A stretch of DNA of 64,000 nt from the NCBI GenBank assembly GCA_964017145.1, contig OZ024841.1, forward strand, positions 1,178,001 through 1,242,000, read 5' to 3'. Each line of letters opens with the position of its first letter. Within the stretch, counting starts at the first letter, position 1. Made by a program: the position numbers and the translations under genes. Positions 23,334-35,666 of this stretch are shown here, piece by piece. The notes beneath the pieces were generated by a model. That model did no database searches, was not told the origin of the DNA, and saw only the letters and a list, made by a program, of their open reading frames with translations. The stretch is from Agrocybe praecox. Taxonomy: Eukaryota > Basidiomycota > Agaricomycetes > Agaricales > Agrocybaceae.

Positions 23334-23822
23334 TGTCAGGGCAACACTATAATCAGTGTGACAAGGCCACCAATAAAGACAAAGCAAGAGAGAGAGAGAG
23401 AGGTAGAGATAGAAACACTTAATGATTCTAAGAGATCACACCAATGATAGTGGAAATCCTAAGAGATTGAAGCTGGGGCTACAGCTACCTACAGGTACAG
23501 TATTTATACTCTACAGGTGTTCTAGAATGTTCCTACATTACATCATGAAACAAAAGGATGAGTAAGATAATGACATCATATAGGAATGATGAATAAGACA
23601 ATGTCATCATGAAATAAGAAGAAGAATGATATGGAGCAATTGAGGCAGTGGTCATGGGAAATAAAGATGATAAGTATCTAATCAAAGATCTGAGTGATAA
23701 TCAAAAAGATAATCAAGGAGATAATCAAAGATGTAAAAGAGATAAGATATCTACATAACTAAGAAAGGGAAAAATGCGAAATAAATATAGAAAAATAGGG
23801 GAATATAGGGGAAACCCTGACA
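23334..23822 (-). repeat. Gypsy-1 3' LTR
   Basis: 489 bp, TGTCAGGG...CCCTGACA with the 8-bp terminal palindromic ends. It is nearly identical to the 5' LTR at 52,774-53,270, including the TATAAATA promoter (in minus orientation) and the AGCTTCAATCTC start region. Confidence 0.95.
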
Positions 23823-23840
23823 TCACCCCCTCTCTAAGGC
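23823..23840 (-). other. Gypsy-1 polypurine tract
   Basis: Minus-strand AGAGAGGGGGTGA lies directly before the 3' LTR start (TGTCAGGG), the place of the plus-strand primer in LTR retrotransposons. The last codons of the chromodomain ORF overlap it. Confidence 0.75.
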
Positions 23841-26800
23841 ACATTTCCCACAATGTGCACATGTGTGAGTAAGTTTAGAGGGTTTCAGAGGAGGAGGAGG
23901 TTCAGTGAAGTTAATTAAAGGTGAAAAAGAAAGTCTATCAAAAGTAAGAGCAGAAATCCTTCTGGGTGCAGCTGGATGCTTGGCATAGAATTCTTTGATT
24001 GATTTGGCTGCCTTCTTCAAATGCTCAGCAGGTTCCCAACTGCTTTCCTCATTTGGATAATTCTTCCATTTGACCAAGTACTACAGCTTATTTCTGAATA
24101 ATCTGCTATCCTTGATGTACTCAACTTCCCATTCAGGATTTTCTCCTTTAATGACAGGTGGAGGTCTGGAAGGAGGCTTTCTTCCAACAGTATCAGGATA
24201 GTAAGGTATGAGTCTGACTACATTGAACACTGGGTGGATTTTCATGGTTTTAGAGAGTTTGAGCTCATAGGCATTTGAACCAACAACTTTGGTGATTTTG
24301 TATGGTCCATATCTCTTGTCATCCAATTTCTTAGAAGGCCTATCAGTCTTTAAATCCTTGCCATCTAGCCAAACCATGTCTCCAACCTTGTACTCAGTAG
24401 GAGCACCTCTGTTTCTATCATAGAATCTAGCCATGTCATCAGCAGCCTTTATGAGTGCAGACTCTGCTTCTTTCCTGGCCTCTTCCATGTTTTTAACAAA
24501 GGTATCTACAGTGTCCATTTTGCTGTCTCTGAGAGGTTCTGTGCCCATTCTAGGATGTCTACCATTATTGAGCATGAATGGTGTCTGCCTAGTAGATGCT
24601 TGAACTCTGTTGTTGTAGGAGAATTCAGCTAAGGCCAACCATTCTACCCAATCATCCTGTCTATGGTTTATGAAGAGCCTGAGATACTGTTCTACTTCCT
24701 GATTGACTCTTTCTGTCTGACCATCAGTCTGAGGATGGTAGGCTGTAGATGAAACAGTTTGAATACCCAGTATGGAGTTAAGCTCTTTCATAAACTTGGA
24801 GACAAACTGAGGACCTCTATCACAGATGATTTTGATAGGTAGACCATGTAGTTTCCAGACATAGTCTCTGTAGAGCTTAGCAGTACCCTCAGATGTGATC
24901 TCATCTGTGGTAGGTATGATGTGAATCATCTTGCTAAGCCTATCTACAACTATCATAATGGCATTGTACCTTTGACATTCAGGTAGGCCAGTGATGAAGT
25001 CCACAGTAATGGTTTGCCAGACATCAGAAGGAATTTCAGTTGGAGTCAGGAAGCCAACAGGTTTGGCTGGGAATGTCTTGGTTCTGTTACATCAATCACA
25101 TCCTCTGGTATAGGCTGCAATATAATGAGACATTCCTGGCCACCAATAATTTCTAGAGACTAACTCTATTGTCTTCCATTTCCCTGAATGTCCAGCAAGA
25201 TAGGCATCATGATGTAGTTCCACAATTTTCCTTCTAAGGTCTTTATCTTTTGGAACATACACCTTCCCTCTGTAGAGAACAAGCCCTTGCTCCTCTGACC
25301 ATTCTTGTCCATCTATCTTCTTGATTGAAGAGTTTTTGAGTTCCTGAACTGCCTTCATCACTTTGTCATCAAAGTCCTTTGCTTCTCTGATTTTTTTGAG
25401 AAGATCAGTCTCTGGACCAGCTACTATGGTATGACCCTGCTTGAGAGCCTGTATCTTGAAGTAGGAAGGTTTGAGGAGAACTACATTTTCATTGTCATTC
25501 TCCCCTTTCTTATGGTCTGATCTCCTAGAAAGAGCATCTGGCTTTAAGGATTTTTTACCAGACCTATGATGAAGAGAAAAGTCAAATCTGGACAAAAAGA
25601 GTGACCATCTGGCCTGCCTTCTGCTTAGCTTCTGAGCAGTCATAAAGTACTCTAAATTCTTGTGATCTGTCCAAATCTCAAAGGTGTGTTGAGTCCCTTC
25701 AAGATAATGTCTCCATTCATTTAATGCTCTGATAATAGCCAGCATCTCTTTATCATGGATCTCATAATTCCTTTCTACTTCAGAGAGAGACTTAGACATA
25801 AAGGCCACAGGATGCCATTTCCCATCTGATCCTTCCTGAAATAAAACAGCCCCAGTAGCATAATCTGAGCTATCTGCTTCAACTTTATAAGGCTTGTTGT
25901 CATCAGGGAAGATTAAAATAGGGGAGGATGTGACCTTAAGCTTTAACTGGTCAAATGCTTCCTGGTGTCTAAGTCCCCATCTCCAGACGATTCTCTTCTT
26001 TGTCAATTCATGAAGTGGCTTGGCAATGTCTGCAAAATCCTCTATGAACCTTCTATAGAAGTTAACAAATCCCAAGAATGATTGTACATCCTTGACATTC
26101 TCAGGTTCAGGCCATTTAGAGACACCCTCTACCTTGACAGGATCCATTTCAATCTTGCCTTGTGAAATGATAAGTCCAAGATATTCAATCTTTTCCTTTT
26201 CAAATTCACATTTTTCTGCTTTAAGGTAGAGTTTGTTCTGTTCTAGGATTTGCAAGACCTTCTTGACTACCTCTCTATAATGTTCAAGAGTCTCAGTGAA
26301 GACCAATATGTCATTCATATACACAATGACCACATTGCCATCAATGAGCTCTATGAAAATGACATTCATCATAGTTTGAAAGGTTGCAGGACTATTGGTT
26401 AAGCCAAAGAACATGACCAGTGGTTCAAACAGCCCTCTATTGGTTCTAAAAGCTGCCTTCCACTCATCTCCTTCCTTAACTCTGACATTATTAAAGCCCC
26501 ATCTGACATCAAGCTTGATGAAATACTTGGCTTTGCTGAGTTTGGTAATAATGTCAGAAATAAGAGGTAGAGGATAGGAGTTCTTAATGCTCATTTCATT
26601 CAGCTTTCTATAATCCTGAACTAGTTCAAGAGAGCCATCCTTCTTCTTGACAAAGAAAACAGGGGATGCCATTGGTGACTTGGAAGGTTTAATTCTGCCA
26701 GATTTCAGATTTTCCTCTAGAAAGGCATCAAGCTCCTTCTGCTCTTTAGGTGAAAGAGGATAAATCTTTGATCTATAGGGCTCAGAACCAGGCTTTAGCT

Positions 26801-27730
26801 CAATAGCATGATCCCAAGGCTTTCTATCAGGTAGCCTGTCAAAGGACTCCTTTGAAAAAACACCCTTAAATTGGTGATAATGCTTGGGGACAGCTTCTTC
26901 AAAGGTCTTCTTTGGGGATTCAGCCTGTTGGTAAGACTCTTCTGCTAATTTCTGGGACACAGTTGAGGTAGCATTGATAGACTGCTTCTGAGGATGGAGA
27001 TAAGAAATAAAAATCCTATCCTCAGGCTCAATCTCAGAGTCAGAGTCAGGTGACTGATCTACAAGATCTACACCTTCATCATCAAACTGAGGGAGCTGTC
27101 TTTTCTGTACTGCAGCTATCTTCTGTCTCTTTCTCCTGGCTCTAATAACTTCCATGTGGCAGTCAGATGGACATCTAGTAAACTGGACATCACCTGACTT
27201 CCAATTGACATCAGGATTATGTAGATAGAGCCAGGTATGTCCAATAATAGCATTTTTGTCTCCCAAGTCACAAACAGCAAAGGTAGCCTTTGCTGTGTGG
27301 TTTTTATATACCATAATTAAGTCAACTTCTTCATGGATAGAGCCACTTTTGTTGAGAGTACCATCAACATTGTAGACTGGAATAGCTCTAGGAAGTTTTC
27401 TTGTGTTGAGGTTATGGTATTTTACAAAACCAGTGTCCAGAAACAGACCAGTAGCTCCAGAGTCAAGCAAAGCATTCACAGGCAGTCTTTTTCCTGTATC
27501 CATTGTCTTGAGAATGACTGACAAATGGGTAGAGGCTTTTGGCTTTTGCCCTAAGATGTATATTCTCTCAGGAGTAGAAGAAAGAAGAGGATCAGAATTT
27601 GAGGACATGATTTCTGTATCAGAGTCAGAAGAGGTGGAATTGACTTTATCATTTTCATCTTCTAATACATTAAATCTATTCCATTGGGACATGTCCTTCA
27701 CCAATGGTGCCTCTAAAAATTCTTTTTCTG
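23823..27730 (-). pseudogene. Gypsy-1 pol: protease-RT-RNase H-integrase-chromodomain
   Basis: The polyprotein gives all Ty3/gypsy activities. Protease has LLDSGATG (residue about 80). RT has FVKKKDGS, QDYRKLN, KLDVRWGFNNV and YMNDIL (residue about 460). RNase H has TGAVLFQEG, EIHDKEML and WTDHKNL. The H2C2 zinc finger is HHDAYLAGHSGKWK with a Cys pair at the end, integrase has VDFITGLPE, CDRGPQFVSKF and HPQTDGQTERVNQ, and a terminal chromodomain reads YLVKWKNYPNEESSWEP. Two in-frame stops cut it: TGA at 25,092-25,094 inside the zinc finger and TAG at 24,078-24,080 before the chromodomain. The usual Y-M-D-D of RT is Y-M-N-D. Everything else is open, so inactivation was recent. Confidence 0.93.
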
Positions 27731-28240
27731 TTCCTCTTGTGGCTGTCCTTCTTTTTCCTCCTTGATGAGTTTCTCATAGAAGTCTTTCAACTCCTCATGA
27801 TTCATGGCATTAATGTTGACTGAGGATCTGCAGTCAGCAGCCTTATGTCCTTGTTTTCTGCATTTGAAACAGATAAGGGGCCTGACTGATCTCCATCCAG
27901 AGTCAACTTCTATGGGAACAACATCTGATTGCCTTGCCTGAGCAATAAAACTTCTTTGACCACTTGCAAAGGGAGAAGGACTGGGGGCAGCTGGTTTAGA
28001 CTGTGGCTTCTGTGATGCAGGAGCCTTGGAAAAAGGAGAAGATGTTGAAGAGGTAGACTTATTAAAAGCCTCCATCTGTCTCCACTGTCTATCCAGCTTG
28101 GTCGCCCAAGAAATTCAGCCATTCAGACTTTTGGGCATATCAGGGACATTGTAGACCTTTTCCCTGAGAGATCTGTTTAGCCCAGTCTGAAATTTCTCAA
28201 CCAAAGCAGCATCATTGTACCCAGTGTCAGAGGCCAGTTC
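27713..28240 (-). pseudogene. Gypsy-1 gag, C-terminal part
   Basis: Continues the gag begun at 52,241 after the KDZ insertion. It starts with ELASDTGYND at 28,240 and includes VEKFQTGLNRSLREKV, a TGA stop at 28,115-28,117 (fits TGG to TGA) and a zinc knuckle CFKCRKQGHKAADC, then a Glu/Lys-rich tail ending at TAG 27,713. The pol frame overlaps the end of gag in the -1 frame, with A/T-rich slippage-like runs at 27,713-27,727. Confidence 0.9.
28232..28240. repeat. KDZ element target duplication, left copy
   Basis: GGCCAGTTC, repeated at 51,675-51,683. It corresponds to the gag codons for Glu-Leu-Ala; one copy suffices to restore continuous gag coding. KDZ/Zisupton elements are reported to make 8-bp duplications; 9 bp match here, one of which may be chance. 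Confidence 0.9.
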
Positions 28241-28334
28241 ACATAAGGATACTACACTGTATAGTAACATACGATACAAGGAACGTGTCCAGTGTACCGT
28301 ATGATACGGATCCAAAGTCTTCCTTGAACCCCTG
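28241..28334. repeat. KDZ element left terminal inverted repeat
   Basis: 94 bp, aligning over its length with the reverse complement of 51,581-51,674 at roughly two-thirds identity by eye. Each repeat holds two related motifs of the form CAGTGTAYCRTAWGAYAC about 35-40 bp apart, likely transposase-binding sites. The inner ends share TTCCTTGAACC. Confidence 0.85.
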
Positions 28335-28696
28335 TATAAAAGATGTCCCAATATGGATATGGATACTGGCTTCTGGTTGGCTACTGCTCTGGCTCAGATA
28401 GTACCAGGCGGCGACGTCTCTCCGCCACACGCCGCCTCAGGGTTAAAGGAATTACCTGATCACACGGTTATAAATTCTAAAAAGATTTCAAGTTCTTTCA
28501 GTCAGGAGGTGGTATTTCTTGTGTTTTCTACTAGTTATATCAAATGTCCAAGTTTTTTGTGTCACATGCAAGAGGTTGCAGGAAGAATGTATACAAGGTC
28601 TTATGTGTATGAAAAGAGTGAGTTATAATTGAAACACGTTAGAATGATTGAAGGTGGTGGCAGCATAAAGATTTGTATGGTATCAAAACAAGGTAA

Positions 28697-29512
28697 CTAC
28701 ATATCAATATTTGTACTTCCCACTGCTGTTGTTACCTCTGCAAGAGCTTCCTCGATCTTGTTTTCCAACTCCTCAAATACAAACAGGGATTCACGTTCAA
28801 CTTTTAAATGCTCAAGTTTGGTAAGGTAAAGACGGTGGCAGGCATCTTTATACGAAATCCCCAGCCTTTCACGTAGGGCCATGACTTTTGCATGCTGTTC
28901 AAGGATATCATGTTCAGATAATTCCTTGATTTGTGGTCAGAATTTATGCGTGATTATGAAAGTAGAAGTGATATTTACAGGATCAGGGGGAAACTTGATT
29001 CCTAACTCAGTGATACAATCATTGTTATCCAAGTTGTGTGGAATACCATTCTATATGAATAAAAAAAACCATGAAAAACAAAACAAATCAGCAGTGATAT
29101 ACATGGTGGGTAGCAATTATAACTGCTCAGGAAGTCTGAACGAGTGGCAGAGTAAGTGCCAATACAATGGAGTAATGTAGAATTGTGCCGCCCAGCGGTG
29201 CCTACGATTCAAGATACAAAATATATCAAACCACAAACTCACCCCTGTAGGACTCTTGGAAAGCTGTAATTGGACCTTTTTCTTATATTCTGTAGTCTTG
29301 GCGTCGATGTCTTCAACCATAAACGATGGGAAAATAAAAGTTTTCCCATCATTTGTGGTCCGTTGAACATAGCCGGCAGGAATATCAGCAACAATTTTGA
29401 TGGGGTTGTTGCTGCCATCCCCTTTCCTTTGCCTTTTCCCTTCGCGACTTTTTTCTTCGACTCTGGCATAGGATTGTTGGTATTTGGCAAGTATTTTGGG
29501 GGTGAGACTTTT
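28697..29512 (-). pseudogene. Small lysine-rich cargo gene of the KDZ element
   Basis: Exon 1 (about 29,512-29,243) encodes a Lys/Gly-rich start (KKKVAKGKGKGKG) and then, in a shifted frame, IKIVADIPAGYVQRTTNDGK and MVEDIDAKTTEYKKKVQLQL. An intron follows (GTGAGT at 29,242 to ATATAG at 29,051), and exon 2 runs to 28,697 with NGIPHNLD, a coiled-coil-like LGISYKDACHRLYLTKLEHL and EELENKIEEALAEV. A frame change in exon 1 and a TGA near 28,939 break it. Similar small proteins are, as I recall, common beside Agaricomycete KDZ loci. No function is known to me. Confidence 0.6.
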
Positions 29513-29709
29513 TGTTGGAATACCTAATTAACCTCGAAATAGCACATGTGATGGCTATGATTGTTTATCAATCAAGTGACGTGACAGTGTGATGTTGAAT
29601 TTGGCCGATTGATGATCATGATTCACTACCCACCTTCTGTCATTCCGTTCCCATATTTCTTTTCCCACTACCTGTCCGTCTTCGATTTGTGCCGCTTCTT
29701 CGTCTAACA

Positions 29710-32275
29710 ATGGCAAAAAAATATGATGCGGATTACCTCACCCAAAAAATGATAACTTTTGAGAGGGAATTCCGAACGGCACTTGAGAAAAATACCCACA
29801 TTCTTCTTTTGGGATCATTGAATGAAAAAGTGGTAAGTGAAGGATATTATTTCAAAATATATCCTATGTTTAATCCTTTTACAAAGCGGCATGTTGTTAA
29901 GCGTGTAATGCGGGAGAAACCCAAGTTATCGAGTCACCCAACCATTGGTGGGCAGACCTTGCTAGCCAAGGTTCTCGCGGTGTACAGGGAATGCCACACC
30001 AACGAGGCCAAGAACGAAACCGATCTACGCCAGGCTATTCAAGAGATTGTCCGAAGTCATTCTGTGGATGGAAATGTCGAAGGAAGGGTAACTGTCACTG
30101 AAGAGGGCAAAGATGGTGCCGGAGTGCACACATTATCCAGCAAAGACGTGTCGACAGCAAGCAACAAAAACAACAATGAAGAGACAGTATCAAGGAAAAG
30201 CGGCCCCTCTAGCGCCGCCAGTGTGTTGACCACCAAGACCACTGAGCAAAACACAGCGGCGTCAGAGAACAACGAAGAAAGTGCAACGGGCATAACCAAA
30301 AAAGCCAAAGCGACAATGAAGAAAGTGGTCTTGGCGGCGTCTGTGTTGGCGCCAACCAAAGAGAAGAAACGTAAGTATTTTATTATTACTATCGAAATAT
30401 AGACTACTAATGAATAAATAATATACACATATGGAACAAGAGGAGCCACCACGCAAGAAAATGCGAGCAGGTGAAGATAGGACTGATACCGATGAAGATG
30501 CACCAAAGAAGAAGGGCAAGGGCAAGGGCAAGGGCAAGGGCAAGAAGAAGCAGGCAGCGGCGACATCGGTGGCACATTCCGATAGCGAAATTGAGATTGT
30601 CAAAATCGTTGCCAATCCATCCGCCAGTGATAGCATCAAGATTAAGAAGGAAAAGATGGACAGAGCATTTGGAAAGGCGGAGGAGATTGCAAGAGCACAA
30701 GCTGCTGCACCAAAGTGGACGGCGCCGAAAGGAGCGGCGCCAAAGCGTAAGCGCCCCCATTACAGCGATGAGGAGTTCTCTGACGAAGACGCCAACGGTG
30801 AAGACGACGGTGAGGAGGGTGATGATGGAGAGGAGAATAGCAAGATCGAGGTTTGTCCTCCAATCGTGCTCACTGGTGCATCTGTCGAGGCAAAGGTGAA
30901 GAGCCTCGCTGCCTACGGTCGTCCTGCGCAGTGCGAGCGATGTAGGTTGAAAGAAAACAATGCTCGCCCAAACTCCCGAACACGTCTTCATTCAAGGTTG
31001 GCGATGATGGTCTCATCGGTGTTGCATGTGTCGTGTGCCAAACGGGCAAGAAGCGCTGTATCTGGTATGGACTACCAACATTCATGCCCAAGGAGGCAAC
31101 CTACCAGCTGGCGGTTCCCAGAAATGTGAAGACGGAAGGTATGACAAGGCTCATTATCGCAGATAAAAGTAAGTAACTTGCATTACATGCATTTATTTGA
31201 AAGGAACTCACTCGTGATATATTTAGGCGCCGAGAATATCGCCGCCTTGGAGCGCCGCCTTATCGATCTTGAAACAAAGTTTGCCGCGCATGAAATGGAT
31301 CACACTGCGCTCCAGCTTAGGGTTAAGCAGGCAGAGACATATGTCGCCTCCGTGGAGACCAAGTTTACCAACGCACAAGAAAAGTGGAGGCTTGTCAAAG
31401 CCGACATTGTAAAGGACGCAAAGGGCATGCGAACCAGCATCGACAAATTGAAGACCAACGTCAACGCCTTGAAGATCGCCCAGGGGGATACGTCAGCGAC
31501 TGACCTTGCAGAGGTGAAGACCATCGCTGATCTGGCTTTGAAAGAAAGTCAAAACACCAAGGCTTGGATGGCCAACATGGATAAGTTGTTTAAGGTGGTG
31601 ATGAAAAAATCGATCGCCGCTTTCTCTCTGTCTGCTGCATCCTCCTCTGCCGCTATCTTCCCTGCCGCCACTGACGCCGCCACTGACGCCGCTACAACTG
31701 AGGTTATCGACCTCCCCTTTGATTCCCTTGCTTTGGTGTATGGTGGTGACGAGGAAACAAGTTCAAGCAGTGGGGAGGAAAGTGCGATGGACGTCACTGG
31801 GGATCACGACGTTTCTGATGCAGAGTTGGATCGTGAAAACGTCATCGCCCCCCCCATACCCACAGCAAGCGCCAACAACACCAGCACTGATGCCCAAGGA
31901 AAGACTGATCAAGAAACGCGAGACCCAGTCATTATCTCTGGCGCCGCCAATGACACCGCATCGCCATTGCACAACAACCCCGTTCCAGCTGAGACAGATA
32001 TTGAGATGCAGGACACAGAAACTGACATCCCCCCGGTCCATGAAAGCAGCACTATCAAAATTCCTGCATCATCCACCACTGACATTACATCTGTCGCTGC
32101 CTCGCCCTCTGCCTCTGCCTCTGCCTCATCTGCCGCTTTCGCCTCCAATATCACTGTTTTGCCCAACAGCACTGTTGGGCTCATTCCCTCAACCTCCAAT
32201 ATTTCATTGCCCCAGGTAGATGCAAGGACCCTATCTAACATATTCGACGAAGTCGTTGACTACGAAGATGCTTGA
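29710..32275 (+). pseudogene. Cys-cluster and coiled-coil cargo protein of the KDZ element
   Basis: Start at ATG 29,710. Introns by sequence are 29,833-29,886, 30,371-30,440 and 31,169-31,226, and the last two join in frame. The N-terminal part is charged. It is followed by KKMRAGEDR, a KGKGKGKGK run, acidic DEEFSDEDANGEDDGEEG and a cysteine cluster (CERC...CVVCQTGKKRCIW) that resembles a Zn2-Cys6-like DNA-binding region but needs a one-base frame correction near 30,967. After the third intron comes a heptad-rich coiled coil (LERRLIDLETKF to about residue 130 of that exon), then a long Ser/Thr/Ala/Asp-rich tail ending SNIFDEVVDYEDA. It may bind DNA for the element; that is inference. Confidence 0.65.
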
Positions 32276-32520
32276 AGGCGGTGGCTTTTTTTTTTTGATA
32301 TTTATGTAAATATTTGTCTTGTGATCTTGGTGTGTACTAGCTAGTACACACCTACTTGAAATTTTATTAAACTTATTCTTGTGCTCATTACTTGGAACAT
32401 TCTACACAACCAATGTATTGATCATACAAGAGTAAGTGCATAGAAAGAATCAAATGATTCAACTTCAGTAATGTAAGATAAGAATCAAGTGATACAACTT
32501 AAGCAATATAAGAGATATTT
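32276..32520. other. Convergent intergenic spacer
   Basis: Lies between the convergent ends of two cargo genes. It holds a T-run (32,287-32,297), GTACTAGCTAGTAC as a 14-bp palindrome near 32,334, and a repeated ATAAGAATCAA.TGAT..AACTTNAG motif at 32,445-32,500. No gene is seen. Confidence 0.5.
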
Positions 32521-32521
32521 A

Positions 32522-34975
32522 TTAAGCCTCTCTTTGCCGAGGCTTTCTTATACGTTTCTCAGATACCTGCCATCTTGCTGCTTCTTCAAGAGCTTGGTCA
32601 TCTGGCCCGAGTCTTTTTCTGCCCTGCTTATGTTTCACGTTTGAAGGCAAATGTGGATCTTCATTATGAAGATGCGCCATCTGAGGCGCCGTCTGGAGCG
32701 CCGCCACCACATGACCACTGTTTGTAACTTGTAAACCTAGGAGTGGCGACATCCTTTGAGAAAGAAGGTCATTAGGCGATGAATAGATTGAGGGAAGGCC
32801 GTTACTGTTGATCAATGAAGAGTTCATGTTTGTTGGTGAGTTGATCAAATGGTAGGAACGCATTTGTGAGTCGGGTGGTCTTTGTTGAGTATCTTCATGT
32901 TGATGGCAGTGTGTAGTTGTTCTAACAGATGCAATTTGATCTTGTACAAGCAATGACAATTGACCAGTTGGCGGCGCCAGGGGCGCCGGAGAGGTGGCTG
33001 AGGATGCCATTTGACGTTCTTTGAGTAGAATTGGATCAATAATAATGTCCTGGGCTGCAACTTGGTTGTGCGGCCCACCAATAGAATCATGCATCCCAGT
33101 GCAGTTCTGAAGTTGAAAACCATCGTCTGTGTTCATGTCGATATTTGCGATAACAGAATCATGCATGGCAGTGCTGTTCTGGACATTGCCTCTGTTCATG
33201 TCGATATCTGGAATAAAAGGAGATACTGGCGGCGACCGTGGTGGCGCCTCCGGCAATAACATATTGTCAGATACTATCATTTCGTCGGAGGAAGAGGTGA
33301 CAGAAAGAGATGGATCTGTAGGGGTAGGCATAGTATAAAGGCCACTCATATCTAACATCTGTTCATGAGGGCCTGGGGCCTCACGGGATTTCCGTTTCAA
33401 TGCTTCGCTGTTTGATTTTTCGGGAGCATTGCAGTCTGGGGCAATGAACTCACTTTCTTCTTCTTCAATCTCATCTTTGTTAGGATATGGCGCCTACATC
33501 AACATTCCTTTGCACCGCCTTGTAGTGACCCTTTTGAATCGAAAGACCTGCTCCAAAGAAAATGTTTGCTGACGTTCCCAAATGTGATCAAAGAATCTTT
33601 TCATCTCATCCAGTGTGAGACTCCTGGGGTCTTTGAATGACCAGTTCTTGGGCAAGTACCGCTTGTCAAAGAACTGTTTTTGATCTTCTACAATGAGTCC
33701 ATAGGGCACAGGTTGATTGCGGCCAGATGCCATTTCTACAATAGAAGGTAAGGTATTGCACAGGAGGCAGCGCTTGGTGCGGCACCTATCCGGAAAAGTA
33801 AGACTTACCATAATGAATTGCAAGATACTTGCGAAAAACAGCTTCATAATCTGTTTTCGATACCTTTCCACTAGTATGAAGAATGGAGGTAATTTTTGGA
33901 AAACCTGTCGGTCGGTCCATTTTGATATATCTTGCATATAATTCGGTGGCCTGATAGTTGAACCTCACCTTCACACCATCCCTCTGCTCCAAAAGATGTT
34001 CAATGTAAGCAAAAATGTGTCGATGCCAATCGCCGACCATCTCCTCATTCTCTTGCTCAAAGGTATCAGCTTTTACACCAAGGAGGCTGGCCATATTATC
34101 ATGCCTAGTTCCCATGAGTCCTAATTCAAAGGCATAGCAAAGAAGATTGCTCACACTTGAATGCCCCATGTTCCATTTTCACTTTTTGATAACACAAAAT
34201 TTAAGGACAGTAGTCCTATTTCAAAATAATTGCATCTTGCGGCATGATCAAGACGTTTATAAATAAATTTCTTAGCTAACCTGAGAGAGTTACATTAATA
34301 ACTAGGACTGGGTAATACCAGGCGGCGCCGCAGGTGCCACCCATGATCGCGCATTTGAGGGATTAGATGACCCACTTGCGTTTTATATGTTCTGGATTTC
34401 CATCCTTCTTTCTACGTTCTATCTCTTTGTCAATTGCCCTCTCCTCCTGGGGTGTGAGCCTCAATATGACCCTCCCAATCACTCTGGATCGGTAGGCAAA
34501 CCATCCTTCTGTTTTACTATCAGCAGTCTCCAATCCCATAAGCTGCGCAATTTCCGCAAAGACTTCATTGTTTTTTTGTTGCCATATAATGTCAGATTTC
34601 TTCACAATGAATGATGGTTGTGACTCGTCCGTGGATTTCTGGAGCCTCCATGTATTGCGTACATAAGAAAGTAGATCCTGAAAGAATCAAGTAAATTAGC
34701 ACGCTGTTGTAAGGATGAGAATAACATGCTTAGCGCCTCACCTCAACTTTGTGTTATTTCTCAAAAGAGTTAAACGAAGCACCACAGGACAGGACCCAAA
34801 AATTAAAAAGTTCAACGCAAAGCTCTCCAACAATAATATGACGCCTTTCAGCTGCTGTTGGTGCTTCCAAGTACTTTGTCTTGTATGGCAAAATGATAGC
34901 CAATTCCTCCTCATCATATTTGGGCGCCTTGGTTCGCGAGGAGTTTATGTATAGGTCGGGGTCGAAGTCAGTCAT
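32522..34975 (-). pseudogene. Large conserved cargo protein of the KDZ element
   Basis: The first exon (34,975 to about 34,740) starts MTDFDPDLYINSSRTKAPKY and has a charged N-terminus; TAA near 34,754 interrupts its end (fits CAA). Exon 2 (about 34,672-34,372) includes DLLSYVRNTWRLQ, SDIIWQQKNNEVF and LTPQEERAIDKEIERRKKDG. Later exons (34,170-33,494) read MASLLGVKADTFEQ, EHLLEQRDGVKVRFNYQ and YGLIVEDQKQFFDKRYLPKN. TAG at 33,494-33,496 (fits CAG) separates the last part, a Ser/Pro-rich tail ending in KHKQGRKRLGPDDQALEEAA and RKPRQREA. The overall plan matches, from memory, uncharacterised proteins common in Agaricomycete KDZ neighbourhoods. Function unknown. Confidence 0.65.
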
Positions 34976-35153
34976 GTCTGGGGATATGAGTAGCGGAAGG
35001 AGATTGTGGTTGAGGTATATAAATTATATATCCCCTAAAAAGTGTGGCACATGAAAAATAAACAAAAACATCTGGAAACATCTGGATACATATTAGGGGA
35101 GGGTGAAATTCAGCCTGTACTGTCAAATATATGTATCAACCATGGGTAGTTGC

Positions 35154-35576
35154 TGTCAGGGTTTCCCTTATTTTCCTATATTTTTCTATATTTATTTTAT
35201 ATTTTTCCCTTTCATAATTATATAGATATCTTATCTCTTTTACATCTTTGATTATCTCCTTGATTATCTTTTTGATTATCACTCAGATCTTTGATTAGAT
35301 ACTTATCATCTTTATTTCCCATGAGCACTGCCTCAATTGCTCCATATCATTCTTCTCCTTATTTCATGATGTCATTGTCTTATTCATCATTTCTTTATGA
35401 TGTCATTGTCTTACTCATCCTTCTGTTTCATGATGTAATGTAGGAATATTCTAGAATAACTGTAGGGTATATATACTGGACATGTAGGTAGCTGTAGCCC
35501 CAGCTTCAATCTCTTAGGATATCCACTATCATTGGTGTGATCTCTGAGAACCATTGAGTGTCTCTCTCTCTCTTCA

Positions 35577-35615
<39 letters not shown>

Positions 35616-35666
35616 CTTTGTCTTTGTTGGTGGCCTTGTCACACTGATCTTAGTGTTGCCCTGACA
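35154..35666 (+). mobile_element. Solo LTR of the Gypsy-1 family inside the KDZ element
   Basis: 513 bp, TGTCAGGG...CCCTGACA, transcribed to the right, with target duplication GTTGC/ATTGC (35,149-35,153 and 35,667-35,671, one mismatch). The expected empty-site sequence is present in inverse orientation at about 36,385-36,400. It contains an expanded CT microsatellite at 35,561-35,612. Confidence 0.9.

Noticed and set aside
28240..28241. The 23.4-kb insertion as an assembly join
   Set aside because: The matching 9-bp duplication, the inverted terminal repeats and the restored gag frame together are hard to obtain by misassembly.
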